In this document: in pieces, positions 18,132 through 27,372 of the stretch
How the letters are laid out: each line of letters begins with the position of its first letter
How positions within the stretch are numbered: position 1 is the stretch's first letter
From: Oxalobacter formigenes
GTDB taxonomy: Bacteria; Pseudomonadota; Gammaproteobacteria; Burkholderiales; Burkholderiaceae_D
Assembly: GCF_002127965.1 (NCBI RefSeq)
Contig: NZ_CP018787.1
Span: forward strand, 2,170,001-2,234,000
Direction of reading: 5' to 3'
Length of the DNA: 64,000 nucleotides
Position numbers and translations under genes: made by a program
The notes under the pieces: model-generated
What the model was told of the DNA's origin: nothing
The model's input: only the letters and a program-made list of their open reading frames with translations
Database searches by the model: none

Positions 18132-18614
18132 ATGGAAATAGAAAAATTACAGGCTCTGGTCATCGACGCTCTTGAAGACGTGAAGGCGGCGGATATCGCC
18201 CTTTTCGACACCAGCAATCTGACGAGCCTTTTCGAACGGATCGTCATTGCATCGGGTAATTCCAACCGTCAGACAAAAGCACTGGCTGCGTCAGTGCGTG
18301 ACAAGGTCAAGGAATCCGGTGGCGACATCATCAGTATTGAAGGCGAAGATACCGGCGAATGGGTTCTGGTCGATCTTGGCGACATTATCGTCCATATCAT
18401 GCAACCGGCCATCCGCAATTATTATCGCCTTGAAGAAATCTGGGGTGAACATCCCATCGATATCGAGGCGGCAAAAAAACCGGTTGAGCCGAAAAAGAAA
18501 ACCGTCAGAAAACCGGCTGCAAAAGCAAAACCGGTTACTGCAGCTGATGCGCCTGCAAAACCCGTTCGCAGAAGAACAAAAAAGGTAACTGAAGACAAAC
18601 CGGCAGAAGGTTAA
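18132..18614 (+). CDS. rsfS: Ribosome silencing factor RsfS
   Basis: Binds ribosomal protein L14 and blocks subunit joining when growth slows. The RsfS fold occupies residues 1 to about 112 ([43 protein letters not shown]). About 45 further residues form a Lys/Pro/Ala-rich basic tail beyond the usual 105-115 residue family length. Similar basic tails occur in other betaproteobacterial members, and the tail may contact rRNA (inference). The ATG immediately follows the nadD TAA, suggesting translational coupling. Confidence 0.95.
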   Translation: MEIEKLQALVIDALEDVKAADIALFDTSNLTSLFERIVIASGNSNRQTKALAASVRDKVKESGGDIISIEGEDTGEWVLVDLGDIIVHIMQPAIRNYYRLEEIWGEHPIDIEAAKKPVEPKKKTVRKPAAKAKPVTAADAPAKPVRRRTKKVTEDKPAEG

Positions 18615-18619
18615 CCGGC

Positions 18620-19090
18620 ATGCAAGTCACCGTCGTCGCTGTCGGTCATCGCATGCCTGACTGGATCGAGTCGGGTTACAGGGAATACGCCAAACGGATG
18701 CCGCCTGAATGGCATTTCGGCCTGAAAGAACTGAAACCCATCGACCGGTCAAGCAGCAAAACAGCCCAGACCGTCATGGCTGGAGAAGCAGCGAAAATCC
18801 TGTCCGTCATTCCCAAAAATGCCCGTATCATCGCGCTGGACGAGCATGGGAAGGATTTTTCCACCGTACAACTGGCCAGCAATATGAAACAATGGCAACA
18901 GGACGGTCGTGACATTGTTTTCATCATTGGTGGCGCTGATGGTCTGGACCCCGACCTGAAGAAAAAAGCCGATATGCTCGTGCGTCTTTCTTCCCTGACG
19001 CTGCCGCATGGCATGGTACGCATTCTTTTGACGGAACAGTTGTACCGGGCATCGACCATTTTGCAAAACCATCCTTACCATCGGAGTTAG
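18620..19090 (+). CDS. rlmH: 23S rRNA (pseudouridine1915-N3)-methyltransferase
   Basis: SPOUT-class methyltransferase that modifies pseudouridine 1915 in helix 69 of 23S rRNA. The 156-residue product shows the SAM-binding knot: [21 protein letters not shown] and the C-terminal [20 protein letters not shown] with the terminal YHRS. It lies five bases after rsfS in the conserved rsfS-rlmH pair. Confidence 0.97.
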   Translation: MQVTVVAVGHRMPDWIESGYREYAKRMPPEWHFGLKELKPIDRSSSKTAQTVMAGEAAKILSVIPKNARIIALDEHGKDFSTVQLASNMKQWQQDGRDIVFIIGGADGLDPDLKKKADMLVRLSSLTLPHGMVRILLTEQLYRASTILQNHPYHRS

Positions 19091-19092
19091 CC

Positions 19093-19719
19093 ATGAGCCA
19101 TTCCGACACGCAAATGATTTATCTGGCATCGAAAAGCCCGAGAAGACAGGAATTGTTGAACCAGATCGGCATTCAGTTTACCGTTCTCGATGTGCCTGCA
19201 CAGGATACTGCCAATTCCGATATGGTCGATGAGACAGTTTTGACCAATGAAAACGCAGCTGATTACGTCAACCGCCTCTCCCGCAACAAAGCCGACTGCG
19301 CATGGCAATTTTTGATATCCCGTGACGTCGCAAAATATCCTGTCCTGACAGCCGACACGACTGTGGTGCTGGACAACCTGATTCTCGGAAAACCGCAAGA
19401 CCGGGAAGAAGCTTGTGAAATGATGAAACGGCTCTCCGGAAAAACCCATCAGGTATTGACCAGTGTAGCCATCAAAAACGACGAGTTCTTTTCACAGGCT
19501 CTTCAAACATCCTGTGTGACATTTGCCGAATTAACTTCCGAAATGATCGAAGCTTATATCGATACCAGTGAGCCTTATGACAAGGCCGGTGGATATGGCA
19601 TACAGGGACTGGCAGGCAAATTCATCAAACATATTGAAGGCAGCTATTCGGGCATCATGGGGTTGCCGTTATACGAGACAAGCGAACTGTTGAAAAAAGC
19701 GGGTATAGCCATACCATGA
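19093..19719 (+). CDS. maf: Maf family nucleoside triphosphate pyrophosphatase
   Basis: Hydrolyses non-canonical or modified nucleotides such as dTTP/UTP-type substrates. The signature LASKSPRRQELLNQIG at the N-terminus, TADTTVVLDN in the middle and the C-terminal EPYDKAGGYGIQGLAGKFI define the family; the 208-residue length is normal. The substrate subtype (YhdE-like or YceF-like) cannot be decided by eye. Its stop overlaps the rng start by four bases (ATGA at 19716-19719), indicating coupling. Confidence 0.95.
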   Translation: MSHSDTQMIYLASKSPRRQELLNQIGIQFTVLDVPAQDTANSDMVDETVLTNENAADYVNRLSRNKADCAWQFLISRDVAKYPVLTADTTVVLDNLILGKPQDREEACEMMKRLSGKTHQVLTSVAIKNDEFFSQALQTSCVTFAELTSEMIEAYIDTSEPYDKAGGYGIQGLAGKFIKHIEGSYSGIMGLPLYETSELLKKAGIAIP

Positions 19720-21179
19720 AAGAAGACATACTGATCAATATCACCCCTCAGGAAACCCGGATCGCAATCGTTTCCGAGGGAACGACACAGGAACTTCATA
19801 TCGAACGCTCCCTGACGAGAGGACTGGCAGGTAATATTTATCTCGGTCGCGTCGTTCGTGTCCTTCCGGGCATGCAATCCGCCTTTATCGATATCGGGCT
19901 TGAAAGAGCCGCTTTTTTACATATCGACGATATCTTCGAAGCGCATCAGGACAAGACATCCGCAGACAAGCCTGTTCCGATCGAAAAAATGCTTACCGAC
20001 GGACAGTCGATCATGGTACGCGTCATAAAAGACCCCATCGGTACCAAGGGCGCACGTCTTTCCACACAGATTTCCATTGCCGGAAGGATGCTGGTTTACC
20101 TGCCAGAGGAACCCCACATCGGCATATCCCAGCGCATTCTTGATGAAAAAGAACGTGAATCGTTGAAGAGTCGTTTGCAGCAACTCATGGCACCGGATGA
20201 GAAAGGGGGCTATATCATCCGGACAATGGCCGAAGACGCCTCCGATTCCGATTTGAAAACGGACGCCTCATTTCTTGAAAAAATCTGGAAAACCCTGAAA
20301 GAAAAAGCATACGTCACCCCTCCTCCTGCGCTTCTGTATCAGGATCTGAACCTGGCTGAACGGGTACTGCGGGATTTCGTGCATGAAAAAACCAACCGGA
20401 TTCTGGTAGATTCGGAAGAAGAATTTTTGAAACTTCAGGAATTCGCAAAAATATACACTCCCGACATTCTCGACCGTCTGGCTTGCCATGAAGGCGACAG
20501 GCCGCTCTTTGACCTGTATAACGTCGAGGAGGAAATACAGCTGGCTTTATCCAGACGGGTCAATCTCAAATCCGGAGGATACCTCATCGTTGACCAGACC
20601 GAAGCCATGACGACCATCGATGTCAATACAGGAGGCTTCGTTAACGGACGGACGTTCGATGACACTATTTTCAAGACCAATCTGGAAGCCGCTCACGCCA
20701 TTGCAAGACAACTGCGACTGCGCAATCTGGGCGGCATCATCATTCTTGACTTCATCGATATGGTCAATCCCGAACATCGAAACGCTGTCATGGATGAACT
20801 CCGGAAAACGCTGGCTCACGACAAGACGAAAGTGTCGGTATCTGACTTTTCGGTTTTGGGTCTTGTTGAAATGACCCGGAAAAGAACACGCGAATCACTG
20901 TCGCATATTCTCTGCGAACCGTGTCCCGTCTGTCAGGGGCGTGGCGAAATCAAAACCCCACAAACCATCTGCTACGAAATCATGCGCGACATCATGCGTG
21001 AGGCCAAGCAATTCAGCCCGAAAGAATTCCGTATTCTGGCATCTCAAATTGTAGTGGACCTGTTTCTGGAAGAAGAATCCCAGCATCTGGCGGCTTTGGG
21101 GGACATGATAGAAAAACCGGTTTCACTGCAGGTTGAACCCACTTATGCCCAATGGCAATATGAGGTCATTCTGATGTAA
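19716..21179 (+). CDS. rng: Ribonuclease G
   Basis: Endoribonuclease of the RNase E/G family that acts in 16S rRNA 5' maturation and mRNA decay. The 487-residue product is RNase G-sized, lacking the long RNase E scaffold. The S1-like domain lies near residues 35-120. The catalytic region contains DVNTGGFVNG, with the metal-binding Asp, and IIILDFIDM. The Zn-link is CEPCPVCQGRG. It is translationally coupled to maf and ends the yebC-rng block; the next gene is convergent. Confidence 0.97.
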   Translation: MKEDILINITPQETRIAIVSEGTTQELHIERSLTRGLAGNIYLGRVVRVLPGMQSAFIDIGLERAAFLHIDDIFEAHQDKTSADKPVPIEKMLTDGQSIMVRVIKDPIGTKGARLSTQISIAGRMLVYLPEEPHIGISQRILDEKERESLKSRLQQLMAPDEKGGYIIRTMAEDASDSDLKTDASFLEKIWKTLKEKAYVTPPPALLYQDLNLAERVLRDFVHEKTNRILVDSEEEFLKLQEFAKIYTPDILDRLACHEGDRPLFDLYNVEEEIQLALSRRVNLKSGGYLIVDQTEAMTTIDVNTGGFVNGRTFDDTIFKTNLEAAHAIARQLRLRNLGGIIILDFIDMVNPEHRNAVMDELRKTLAHDKTKVSVSDFSVLGLVEMTRKRTRESLSHILCEPCPVCQGRGEIKTPQTICYEIMRDIMREAKQFSPKEFRILASQIVVDLFLEEESQHLAALGDMIEKPVSLQVEPTYAQWQYEVILM

Positions 21180-21193
21180 TGTATGAGGCTGCC

Positions 21194-22117
21194 TTACAAA
21201 AATTTTGTTTTGATATAACGCATTCCCCAATTCAAACCAGTCAAATAGTTCCCTTTTTTAAAGGAATATCGTGCATACCTGCGCATTTCCTTATAGTTTT
21301 TGGGCATTTCAAGCCCATCCCATACTGTTTTTTTCTGATAATTCAGATACAAGCCAGTTATATCATCAAATATGTTATAACAATGCCATGGTTTGACGGG
21401 CCCAACAAAATGAATAAATTTTGCATTTTCTGGAACCGAATATTTCTCCTTTTTCTTGTCTAATTGCTCTGCATTGATCATATAATTCCAAATGTTATCC
21501 AGGTAATGCACCTTATCAATCATAACCAGATTCAAAGCATCCTGGTCAATTAGATTGAAGCCGCTTCCTTTTTCATTCAAAACCGATAAAAGCTGCCCAT
21601 ACACGTTATTTTTATTCCATTTTTCAATATCCATCATCAGAACACCTGAATTGAAATAGCGTTTCTGGAATGAAGCATTTTCATTAAGATAAGTTTCCGA
21701 GTCGATATCTTCTACAACTGCCAATATTTCATTTTCATCCATTTCCAGATGAAACAAATCCGAAATGTTATTTATACAGATAATATCTGCATCCAGATAT
21801 AATGCCCTGTCTGTCAGTCCTTGTAATAATTCCGGAATAAAGAATCTTAGAAACGCCCCCGAAGTAATATGTGAGAAATTAGAAAATTTTGGAAATATCG
21901 ACAAATCAACATCAATAAAATGAAAATTTATTTCTGCCTGAAGCGTAAGCATTGATTTTTTGATTTCATCAATAACCTTATCACTCAAGTCATTATAGAT
22001 AACATGGAAAATAATATTACTATTCTTATTATTTTCCAGAATGGAGGCTATTGTTACGCACATTTTAGGCGCATATATCGTGTCCACTCCAAAAGCTATA
22101 TGAAACTCATTCTTCAT
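21194..22117 (-). CDS. Glycosyltransferase family 8 (LPS-type hexosyltransferase)
   Basis: A 307-residue retaining glycosyltransferase of the GT8/LgtC-WaaJ type, adding a hexose (galactose or glucose) to LPS. It has the N-terminal IAFGVDTIYAPKMCVTIASILENN and the nucleotide-sugar and metal-binding DXD motif in ALYLDADIICIN (about residue 95). The FNSGVLMMDIEKW, DQDALNL and HFVGPVKPWH blocks are GT8 signatures. AGGATGAT precedes the ATG. The gene is clearly more AT-rich than the housekeeping genes beside it, which suggests horizontal acquisition. The donor sugar is unknown. It is the last gene of the minus-strand LPS cluster. Confidence 0.88.
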   Translation of the reverse strand: MKNEFHIAFGVDTIYAPKMCVTIASILENNKNSNIIFHVIYNDLSDKVIDEIKKSMLTLQAEINFHFIDVDLSIFPKFSNFSHITSGAFLRFFIPELLQGLTDRALYLDADIICINNISDLFHLEMDENEILAVVEDIDSETYLNENASFQKRYFNSGVLMMDIEKWNKNNVYGQLLSVLNEKGSGFNLIDQDALNLVMIDKVHYLDNIWNYMINAEQLDKKKEKYSVPENAKFIHFVGPVKPWHCYNIFDDITGLYLNYQKKTVWDGLEMPKNYKEMRRYARYSFKKGNYLTGLNWGMRYIKTKFL

Positions 22118-22233
22118 AATATCATCCTGAACTTAGCTACAATCTCAATTAATATATGTCCAGCTTAACGCATCGTCGAGAATTATACTTTTCAACACGC
22201 CCTCTCATTAGAAAGTATAAAATCCCCAGGAAC

Positions 22234-23484
22234 TCAGTAAATCCACCAATCATTACATTGATAATTTTTCAATATATCCGGATGTAACGGCTCAAGATTA
22301 CCTTTCACAAATGATTCCAATCTATTAATAGAATCATATCCAATTACAAAAAAGCGTGAAGCATCATAAAAATCACTGCTTAAAACCAGCCGACGATTTG
22401 TTATGATTTTCCTATTCAAGATCAATGCCTCTGGAATACGAAAAGAAAATCCTTCCTGCTGATTTATACGACACATATCAATGACTATTTCAGATTTGCT
22501 TACATAACCCAGATACCTCGAATACGATATGCGTTCTCGCTTAATATTATCTATATTAATGATATATTCATTAATATAATTGGGTGCAGATTGAAAAATT
22601 TGACATAATTTTTCCTTTATTTTCGAAAAATCATCCAATCTTGATTTATCCTCTACACTCTTATATGACCCTATGAAAGTGTATAAGTAATCTCTCACAC
22701 CAATATCCATACTTTTAATCACTTGACCATTAACAGCATTTGGCTTGTAACATATATCAAGTAATTCTGCATCATACTCTGAATAAGATTCAGCCCCCTC
22801 AATAACTTTATTTTCAATAAGACTACGAATATCCCCTCGCAGTTTCGCAGGATCATTCGTTATATGGCTGACACAATCATGCAATCGGATGTAAATCTTT
22901 TGATTCGGATGTAATATTTTATATGCTTTCAATAAAAAAGGGGAAACCATATTTGCAAATACAGAAATCCCGCTTGTATTATCACACAAAAATTTACGTG
23001 AAATACCAGCAAGGACAAAAATTAAAAAATTCCGAGATGGCTTCGAATGGCCTGAAATCTCTTTTACACTATAATCAGGAAAATGGTATTTATAAATTTC
23101 AGCAACATGCTCATCGGGTGTAAATATATTCCTTTCACCTACCGAACCGCTTATAATATCAACCAGATTCCATATTCCAATTACTTTGCCATAATTTACA
23201 AAGAAACATTTTATTATTGCCCGTTTTATTTTATCAATCAAATTTAAATTTTTCTTTGGAGGGCTTCCATAAAAATGATATCGTCCAGATAATAGTCCCC
23301 AAAAAGAAAAATCCTTTATTCCTTTCTTATAATTGATATTTCCAAAATATTTCTTTAAAATGTCAGGCAATTCTTCCAGAGAATGACATTCTGAAAGTAT
23401 AAAAATTTCAAAATCGTTCTTCGCTCTTGTCTTTCCTCGATATTTAATATTTCCAAACCATCGATATAATGTATGCATTGCCAT
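22234..23484 (-). CDS. Unknown protein, possible glycosyltransferase, AT-rich
   Basis: I do not recognise a precise family for this 416-residue protein. The C-terminal half has the look of a GT-B nucleotide-sugar-binding domain: SRYLGYVSKSEIVIDMCRIN, then QEGFSFRIPEAL followed by NRKIITNRR, the usual place where a Glu contacts the donor. The N-terminal half is basic and rich in Lys, Ile, Phe and Tyr. No signal peptide or convincing membrane helix is seen. Base composition is strikingly AT-rich compared with the rest of the window. It sits between LPS glycosyltransferase genes, so a role in LPS or surface glycan assembly is likely but inferred. ATG at 23484, or two codons later. Confidence 0.7.
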   Translation of the reverse strand: MAMHTLYRWFGNIKYRGKTRAKNDFEIFILSECHSLEELPDILKKYFGNINYKKGIKDFSFWGLLSGRYHFYGSPPKKNLNLIDKIKRAIIKCFFVNYGKVIGIWNLVDIISGSVGERNIFTPDEHVAEIYKYHFPDYSVKEISGHSKPSRNFLIFVLAGISRKFLCDNTSGISVFANMVSPFLLKAYKILHPNQKIYIRLHDCVSHITNDPAKLRGDIRSLIENKVIEGAESYSEYDAELLDICYKPNAVNGQVIKSMDIGVRDYLYTFIGSYKSVEDKSRLDDFSKIKEKLCQIFQSAPNYINEYIINIDNIKRERISYSRYLGYVSKSEIVIDMCRINQQEGFSFRIPEALILNRKIITNRRLVLSSDFYDASRFFVIGYDSINRLESFVKGNLEPLHPDILKNYQCNDWWIY

Positions 23485-23650
23485 AACAACGTTCTGTAAT
23501 ATATTAGGATTTCTGTAAAAACCTGGTCAATGTAATCTGAGGAAAAATACATTACAAAAAAAATTTATCATACCTCAAAATTTTTCCAATACTCCAATAA
23601 GCCGCTTTCCACATACGAAATACAATTTACATTCAGCTCATCCCCCACAC

Positions 23651-24472
23651 TTATAAACTTGATATACCTTTTAAGGCCTCAATGCGGTTGCCTTTCAACG
23701 ATCTTTCGAATCGATTCCAGTTTTCAGTTTTTGAACTTCTATCATTTTCAGGATGCCATAAATGCAGAACCGGCACAGCGAAACGACCATCTTTTATATG
23801 AACGCCTAATCTGAGCATACGAACGGCAAAATCCGAATCTTCATAACCCCAACCGGAAAAACTGGCGTCAAAACCATCAACGATCAGAAAATCTTTTCTC
23901 CAGACTCCGATATTGCATCCTCTCAAAACGCGCCAATCATTGGCACGACGATTTCTGTATTTTTCCAGATCCAGTCTGAGCCAACCAAGAGCTTTATTCG
24001 TCTTTCCACTCCATTTGGCAAGAAACCATTGAAAAACACCCCAGGAACAAGGCTCGTTTAGTCTGGATGAAATCAGTAAATCCGATGTATAAGTTTTTGA
24101 TAAAAGAATTCTGTTACCCGCCACAACTTTCCCGGATTCTGCAAGTCTTTGATGCTGCGAAACAAAATCGGACATAGGAATGCAATCACCATCGAGAAAT
24201 ACAAGATAGTCTCCGGCAGATTCCAAAGCCGCCTTATTCCGTATTTCAGCCAGTCTAAACCCGTTATCTGGATGCCAGACATGTTTCAGGTTTTCACCAA
24301 AAAAAGGCCGATATTGTTCGATGACTCGCATCGTTGGCTCCCTTGAGCCATCATCAGCGATAATTAACTCCCAATCGTTTTGATCAATTTCTTTTTGCTG
24401 ACAAAATCCGGCCAAAACTGCATTGAGTGCATCCGGACGATTATAAGTCGAGACAATGACAGAAATTTTCAT
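23651..24472 (-). CDS. Glycosyltransferase family 2
   Basis: A 273-residue GT-A glycosyltransferase. The N-terminus KISVIVSTYNRPDALNAVL, the WELIIADDGS block and the donor/metal motif YLVFLDGDCIP are classic GT2. The later GWGYEDSDFAVRMLRLG matches the galactosyltransferase-type C-terminal domain seen in LPS and capsule enzymes. The start ATG overlaps the stop of the upstream GT4 gene (ATGA, 24469-24472), so the two are co-translated. The acceptor is presumably the LPS core or its extension; the sugar is unknown. Confidence 0.92.
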   Translation of the reverse strand: MKISVIVSTYNRPDALNAVLAGFCQQKEIDQNDWELIIADDGSREPTMRVIEQYRPFFGENLKHVWHPDNGFRLAEIRNKAALESAGDYLVFLDGDCIPMSDFVSQHQRLAESGKVVAGNRILLSKTYTSDLLISSRLNEPCSWGVFQWFLAKWSGKTNKALGWLRLDLEKYRNRRANDWRVLRGCNIGVWRKDFLIVDGFDASFSGWGYEDSDFAVRMLRLGVHIKDGRFAVPVLHLWHPENDRSSKTENWNRFERSLKGNRIEALKGISSL

Positions 24473-25521
24473 GATTCTAAAAGACGAATTAACTCATCAA
24501 GATAAGCATCGAAGGAATAAGGATAATGAATGCAGCATTCAGGGGACGCAATCACCAGATTTTCCGAGTCGAACCTATCCAACATTTTCAGCAACAGTTC
24601 ACGCAATGCATCAGCATTTCGCGCAAAAGAATAACTGGCCGGTTGCGATAACACTTCAACTGCACCAATCGTATCGGCCAATAGTACCGGCGTCCCACAT
24701 AAAATAGATTCAGGCCCGACCAGTCCAAAAGGTTCATAAACAGAAGCCAGGATCGTTGCATCAGCTGCAGCATAAATTTCAGGCATATTCTCGCAAAATC
24801 CCAGATTCAGAACATGAGAACCTTTCAAAGGATTTTTTCCGGCCACAGCTAATACGAGGCGTTCGTCCATCCCTTCCAGCGCATCAAGAATCAGCCGTGC
24901 ACCTTTTCTTTCGTGATCATTTGAAGGAAACAACAAAACAAACTGATTCGACGTTACCCCCAGTTTCTCTCTGATTTTTTCGCGATTTTTCCTGGCATTG
25001 AGATTGAAAACCGCTGTATCAACTGAAGGATAAAGGGCTTTGACCTTTTCCGGACTGATCTTGTATTCGTTAATGATTTCATTCCGAATCTGGTTGGAAT
25101 GCGCAATTATCACTTTTGCATTGCCGTATAGTTTTTCTTCATTGGCAATAACCTGACGATCGAAAAAACCCGGTCTTTTTCCTTTGTCGCGCAAATGGAC
25201 CTTGTGGGTTCCACCGGAAATAACAACATCCACTTTCCCCGTTACCCGGGATATGCCAATAGTCGGCCAATTCTCATTCACATAATTTAGTGCCTGATGC
25301 TCAAAACGATTATTATTGAAACGAGAAAAAGGCGTTCTGTCAGGCAAAACAACAAACTCAACACCTGAAGGGTTTTCCTTCCATTCGACTTTACGGGTAA
25401 TCACCCGTAAAGATATGCCTCTGGATGAAAATCCAGTAATCAAGTCCAATACATGCCTGTCCATTCCCCCTTGTGGGCGAATGGAATGAAAAACAAGATT
25501 GATTCCCGGCAAATTATTCAT
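24469..25521 (-). CDS. Glycosyltransferase family 4 (WaaG-like)
   Basis: A 350-residue GT-B enzyme. The N-terminal INLVFHSIRPQGGMDRHVLDLITG resembles LPS glucosyltransferase I (WaaG), and the C-terminal domain has FVLLFPSNDHERKGARLILDAL and the EPFGLVGPESILCGTPVL motif with the donor-binding Glu pair. This suggests transfer of a hexose onto the heptose region of the LPS core. It overlaps the upstream GT2 gene by eight bases and the downstream GT2 gene by four, indicating one operon. Calling it waaG would need comparison with characterised enzymes. Confidence 0.9.
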   Translation of the reverse strand: MNNLPGINLVFHSIRPQGGMDRHVLDLITGFSSRGISLRVITRKVEWKENPSGVEFVVLPDRTPFSRFNNNRFEHQALNYVNENWPTIGISRVTGKVDVVISGGTHKVHLRDKGKRPGFFDRQVIANEEKLYGNAKVIIAHSNQIRNEIINEYKISPEKVKALYPSVDTAVFNLNARKNREKIREKLGVTSNQFVLLFPSNDHERKGARLILDALEGMDERLVLAVAGKNPLKGSHVLNLGFCENMPEIYAAADATILASVYEPFGLVGPESILCGTPVLLADTIGAVEVLSQPASYSFARNADALRELLLKMLDRFDSENLVIASPECCIHYPYSFDAYLDELIRLLES

Positions 25522-26281
25522 TTATTTTATTTTTCCTGGCGCGTCTGATTTCAATTGCATGCGCATATTTAAGATAAGAGCCTACCCCTTTACAAATCGA
25601 TAATGTCAACCCATCAAGCCCGACCAGAAAACCGGCTTTTAAAACATAATGACTCAGAAACGACCAGAAACCATGCATGAATGGTTGCCAGGAATACAAA
25701 CGTTTGTCACTATCTGCCAGATTTTTTGCCAGCCATCCCGCATATTTACACTTTTCGACCATATCAAGATAATCACGATATGAATAATGGGTAATATGGA
25801 TTGGCTCACTGATGGATGATTTCGCTTCAACATAAGTATGTGCGACTACGGGTATAAACGATGCCCTGTCTTTTCTGAACAATCGCTTCACATAATCCGG
25901 GTATTGACCAACATGCGGCGTAAAACGATCACCGATAAGATTCCGGCGTCGGGTCTGTATCAGATCGACACCCAGATCATCCAGGTTTGTCCGTTTGACA
26001 TACTGGACGAAATCATCCTCCAGTCGTTCATCTGCATCCAGATTCAATATCCACTGATGTCGGCAATACGGCAAGCCATGAGTACGTTGCGGTCCATCGC
26101 CAAGAAATGGTTTTTGAACAATGACAGTTGCGCCCTCCGCTTTTGCAAGCTCCACCGTATCATCGCTACTGCCCGAATCAACCACCACAATATCATCACA
26201 AATCTGCTTCATGGAACGCAAGCAATCGACGATATTGCGGGATTCGTTCAAAGTGATTACCAAACCGCTTATTTCATTCAT
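25514..26281 (-). CDS. Glycosyltransferase family 2 (WaaE/KdtX-like, LPS inner core)
   Basis: A 255-residue GT2 of the WaaE/KdtX/LgtF group, which usually adds glucose to heptose I of the LPS core. Motifs are ISGLVITLNESRNI, DDIVVVDSGSSDDTVELA and WILNLDADERLEDDF. The C-terminal region contains the FKRx-like RRRNLIGDRFTPHVGQYPDY and VKRLFRKDR typical of the group. The ATG at 26281 is preceded by GAGG; an earlier in-frame TTG is rejected. A degraded relative lies at 29362-29672, so this copy may be the one that remains functional. It lies downstream of waaF. Confidence 0.92.
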   Translation of the reverse strand: MNEISGLVITLNESRNIVDCLRSMKQICDDIVVVDSGSSDDTVELAKAEGATVIVQKPFLGDGPQRTHGLPYCRHQWILNLDADERLEDDFVQYVKRTNLDDLGVDLIQTRRRNLIGDRFTPHVGQYPDYVKRLFRKDRASFIPVVAHTYVEAKSSISEPIHITHYSYRDYLDMVEKCKYAGWLAKNLADSDKRLYSWQPFMHGFWSFLSHYVLKAGFLVGLDGLTLSICKGVGSYLKYAHAIEIRRARKNKINE

Positions 26282-26331
26282 AGCCAAACCTCAAAATCAA
26301 TTCGCAAATGTGACAATGCATAGCTTCCGGA

Positions 26332-27372
26332 CTACCTTAAATATTTACTCGTCACGATCTCCTTAACCTTTTCAAAAATGAGTGAAGGCATCAATTTTTC
26401 CATGCAGTTATGGTGTCCTAAAGGACATTCTCTTTTCTGACAGGGTGCGCAATCCAGATCCAGTGACATAATATACGACTGGCTTGAAAATGGCGGGGTA
26501 TGCCGATAATCAGTCGAACCGTAGAGAGCGACAACGGGAAGATCAAAAGCCGATGCCACATGCATCAGGCCTGAATCATTTGTGACCAGAAGATCGATTC
26601 CGGCAATCAATGCAATAGCTTCTTTCAGGCTTGTTTTTCCAGCCAGATTCAATGTACCAGGCACATTCGAATGAATGGCTTCACATACATCATTATCCTT
26701 TTTTGACCCCAGCAGAACAATCTGTGTCCCAGGGTAGCATTGGATAATTCGCGCGGCCAACGCTGAAAAATGAGAGACAGGCCATCGCTTTGCCGAACCG
26801 AATTCGGCACCGGGGGCAAAAGCAACGATCATTGTGCCTTTTTCAAGATTCAGCTTCTTTTTTACAGCATCAACCGCTTTCTCATCAACATGCAAACGGG
26901 GATGAAGAGATTCAAACCTGCCCTCTATATTTCCATCAGGTTTATCGATCAGAGCGGCATAAAAAGCCATCATCGGCCGTGGATGACGTTTATCGTCATA
27001 ATGAATGACATTCAACAATCCATAACGAGACTCACCCAGATAGCCAATACGTTCCGGAATCTTCGCCAGCCATGGAATCAGGGCGAATTTCAGTGTATTA
27101 GGCAAAACATAAGCCTGATCATAATTCAACGTCCTTAAAAATTTCGCCATTGTCCAGCGATCTTTCAACTGCAATTTGCCGTGTTTGAAAGTCGATTCAT
27201 GAACCTGATTCACTTCTTCCATTGCCTGCCAGACGGGAGCTACCCATGCAGGAGCCAAAACATCGATTGCCACGTCCGGATAACGCAGCCTCAACAATTG
27301 GAGTAAAGGCTGTGCCATAATGGCGTCACCAATCCAGTTGGGCGAAATGATCAATACGCGCGAAGGCATCAT
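26332..27372 (-). CDS. waaF: ADP-heptose:LPS heptosyltransferase II
   Basis: GT9 enzyme that transfers the second heptose to the LPS inner core at the cytoplasmic face of the inner membrane. The 346-residue product has the N-terminal SPNWIGDAIMAQPLLQLL, the FAPGAEFGSAKRWP block (donor binding), LAGKTSLKEAIALI and VTNDSGLMHVASA. The CxxC-rich DCAPCQKRECPLGHHNC near the C-terminus is also typical. The start overlaps the stop of msbA (ATGA, 27369-27372); a second in-frame ATG follows immediately. Confidence 0.95.
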   Translation of the reverse strand: MMPSRVLIISPNWIGDAIMAQPLLQLLRLRYPDVAIDVLAPAWVAPVWQAMEEVNQVHESTFKHGKLQLKDRWTMAKFLRTLNYDQAYVLPNTLKFALIPWLAKIPERIGYLGESRYGLLNVIHYDDKRHPRPMMAFYAALIDKPDGNIEGRFESLHPRLHVDEKAVDAVKKKLNLEKGTMIVAFAPGAEFGSAKRWPVSHFSALAARIIQCYPGTQIVLLGSKKDNDVCEAIHSNVPGTLNLAGKTSLKEAIALIAGIDLLVTNDSGLMHVASAFDLPVVALYGSTDYRHTPPFSSQSYIMSLDLDCAPCQKRECPLGHHNCMEKLMPSLIFEKVKEIVTSKYLR

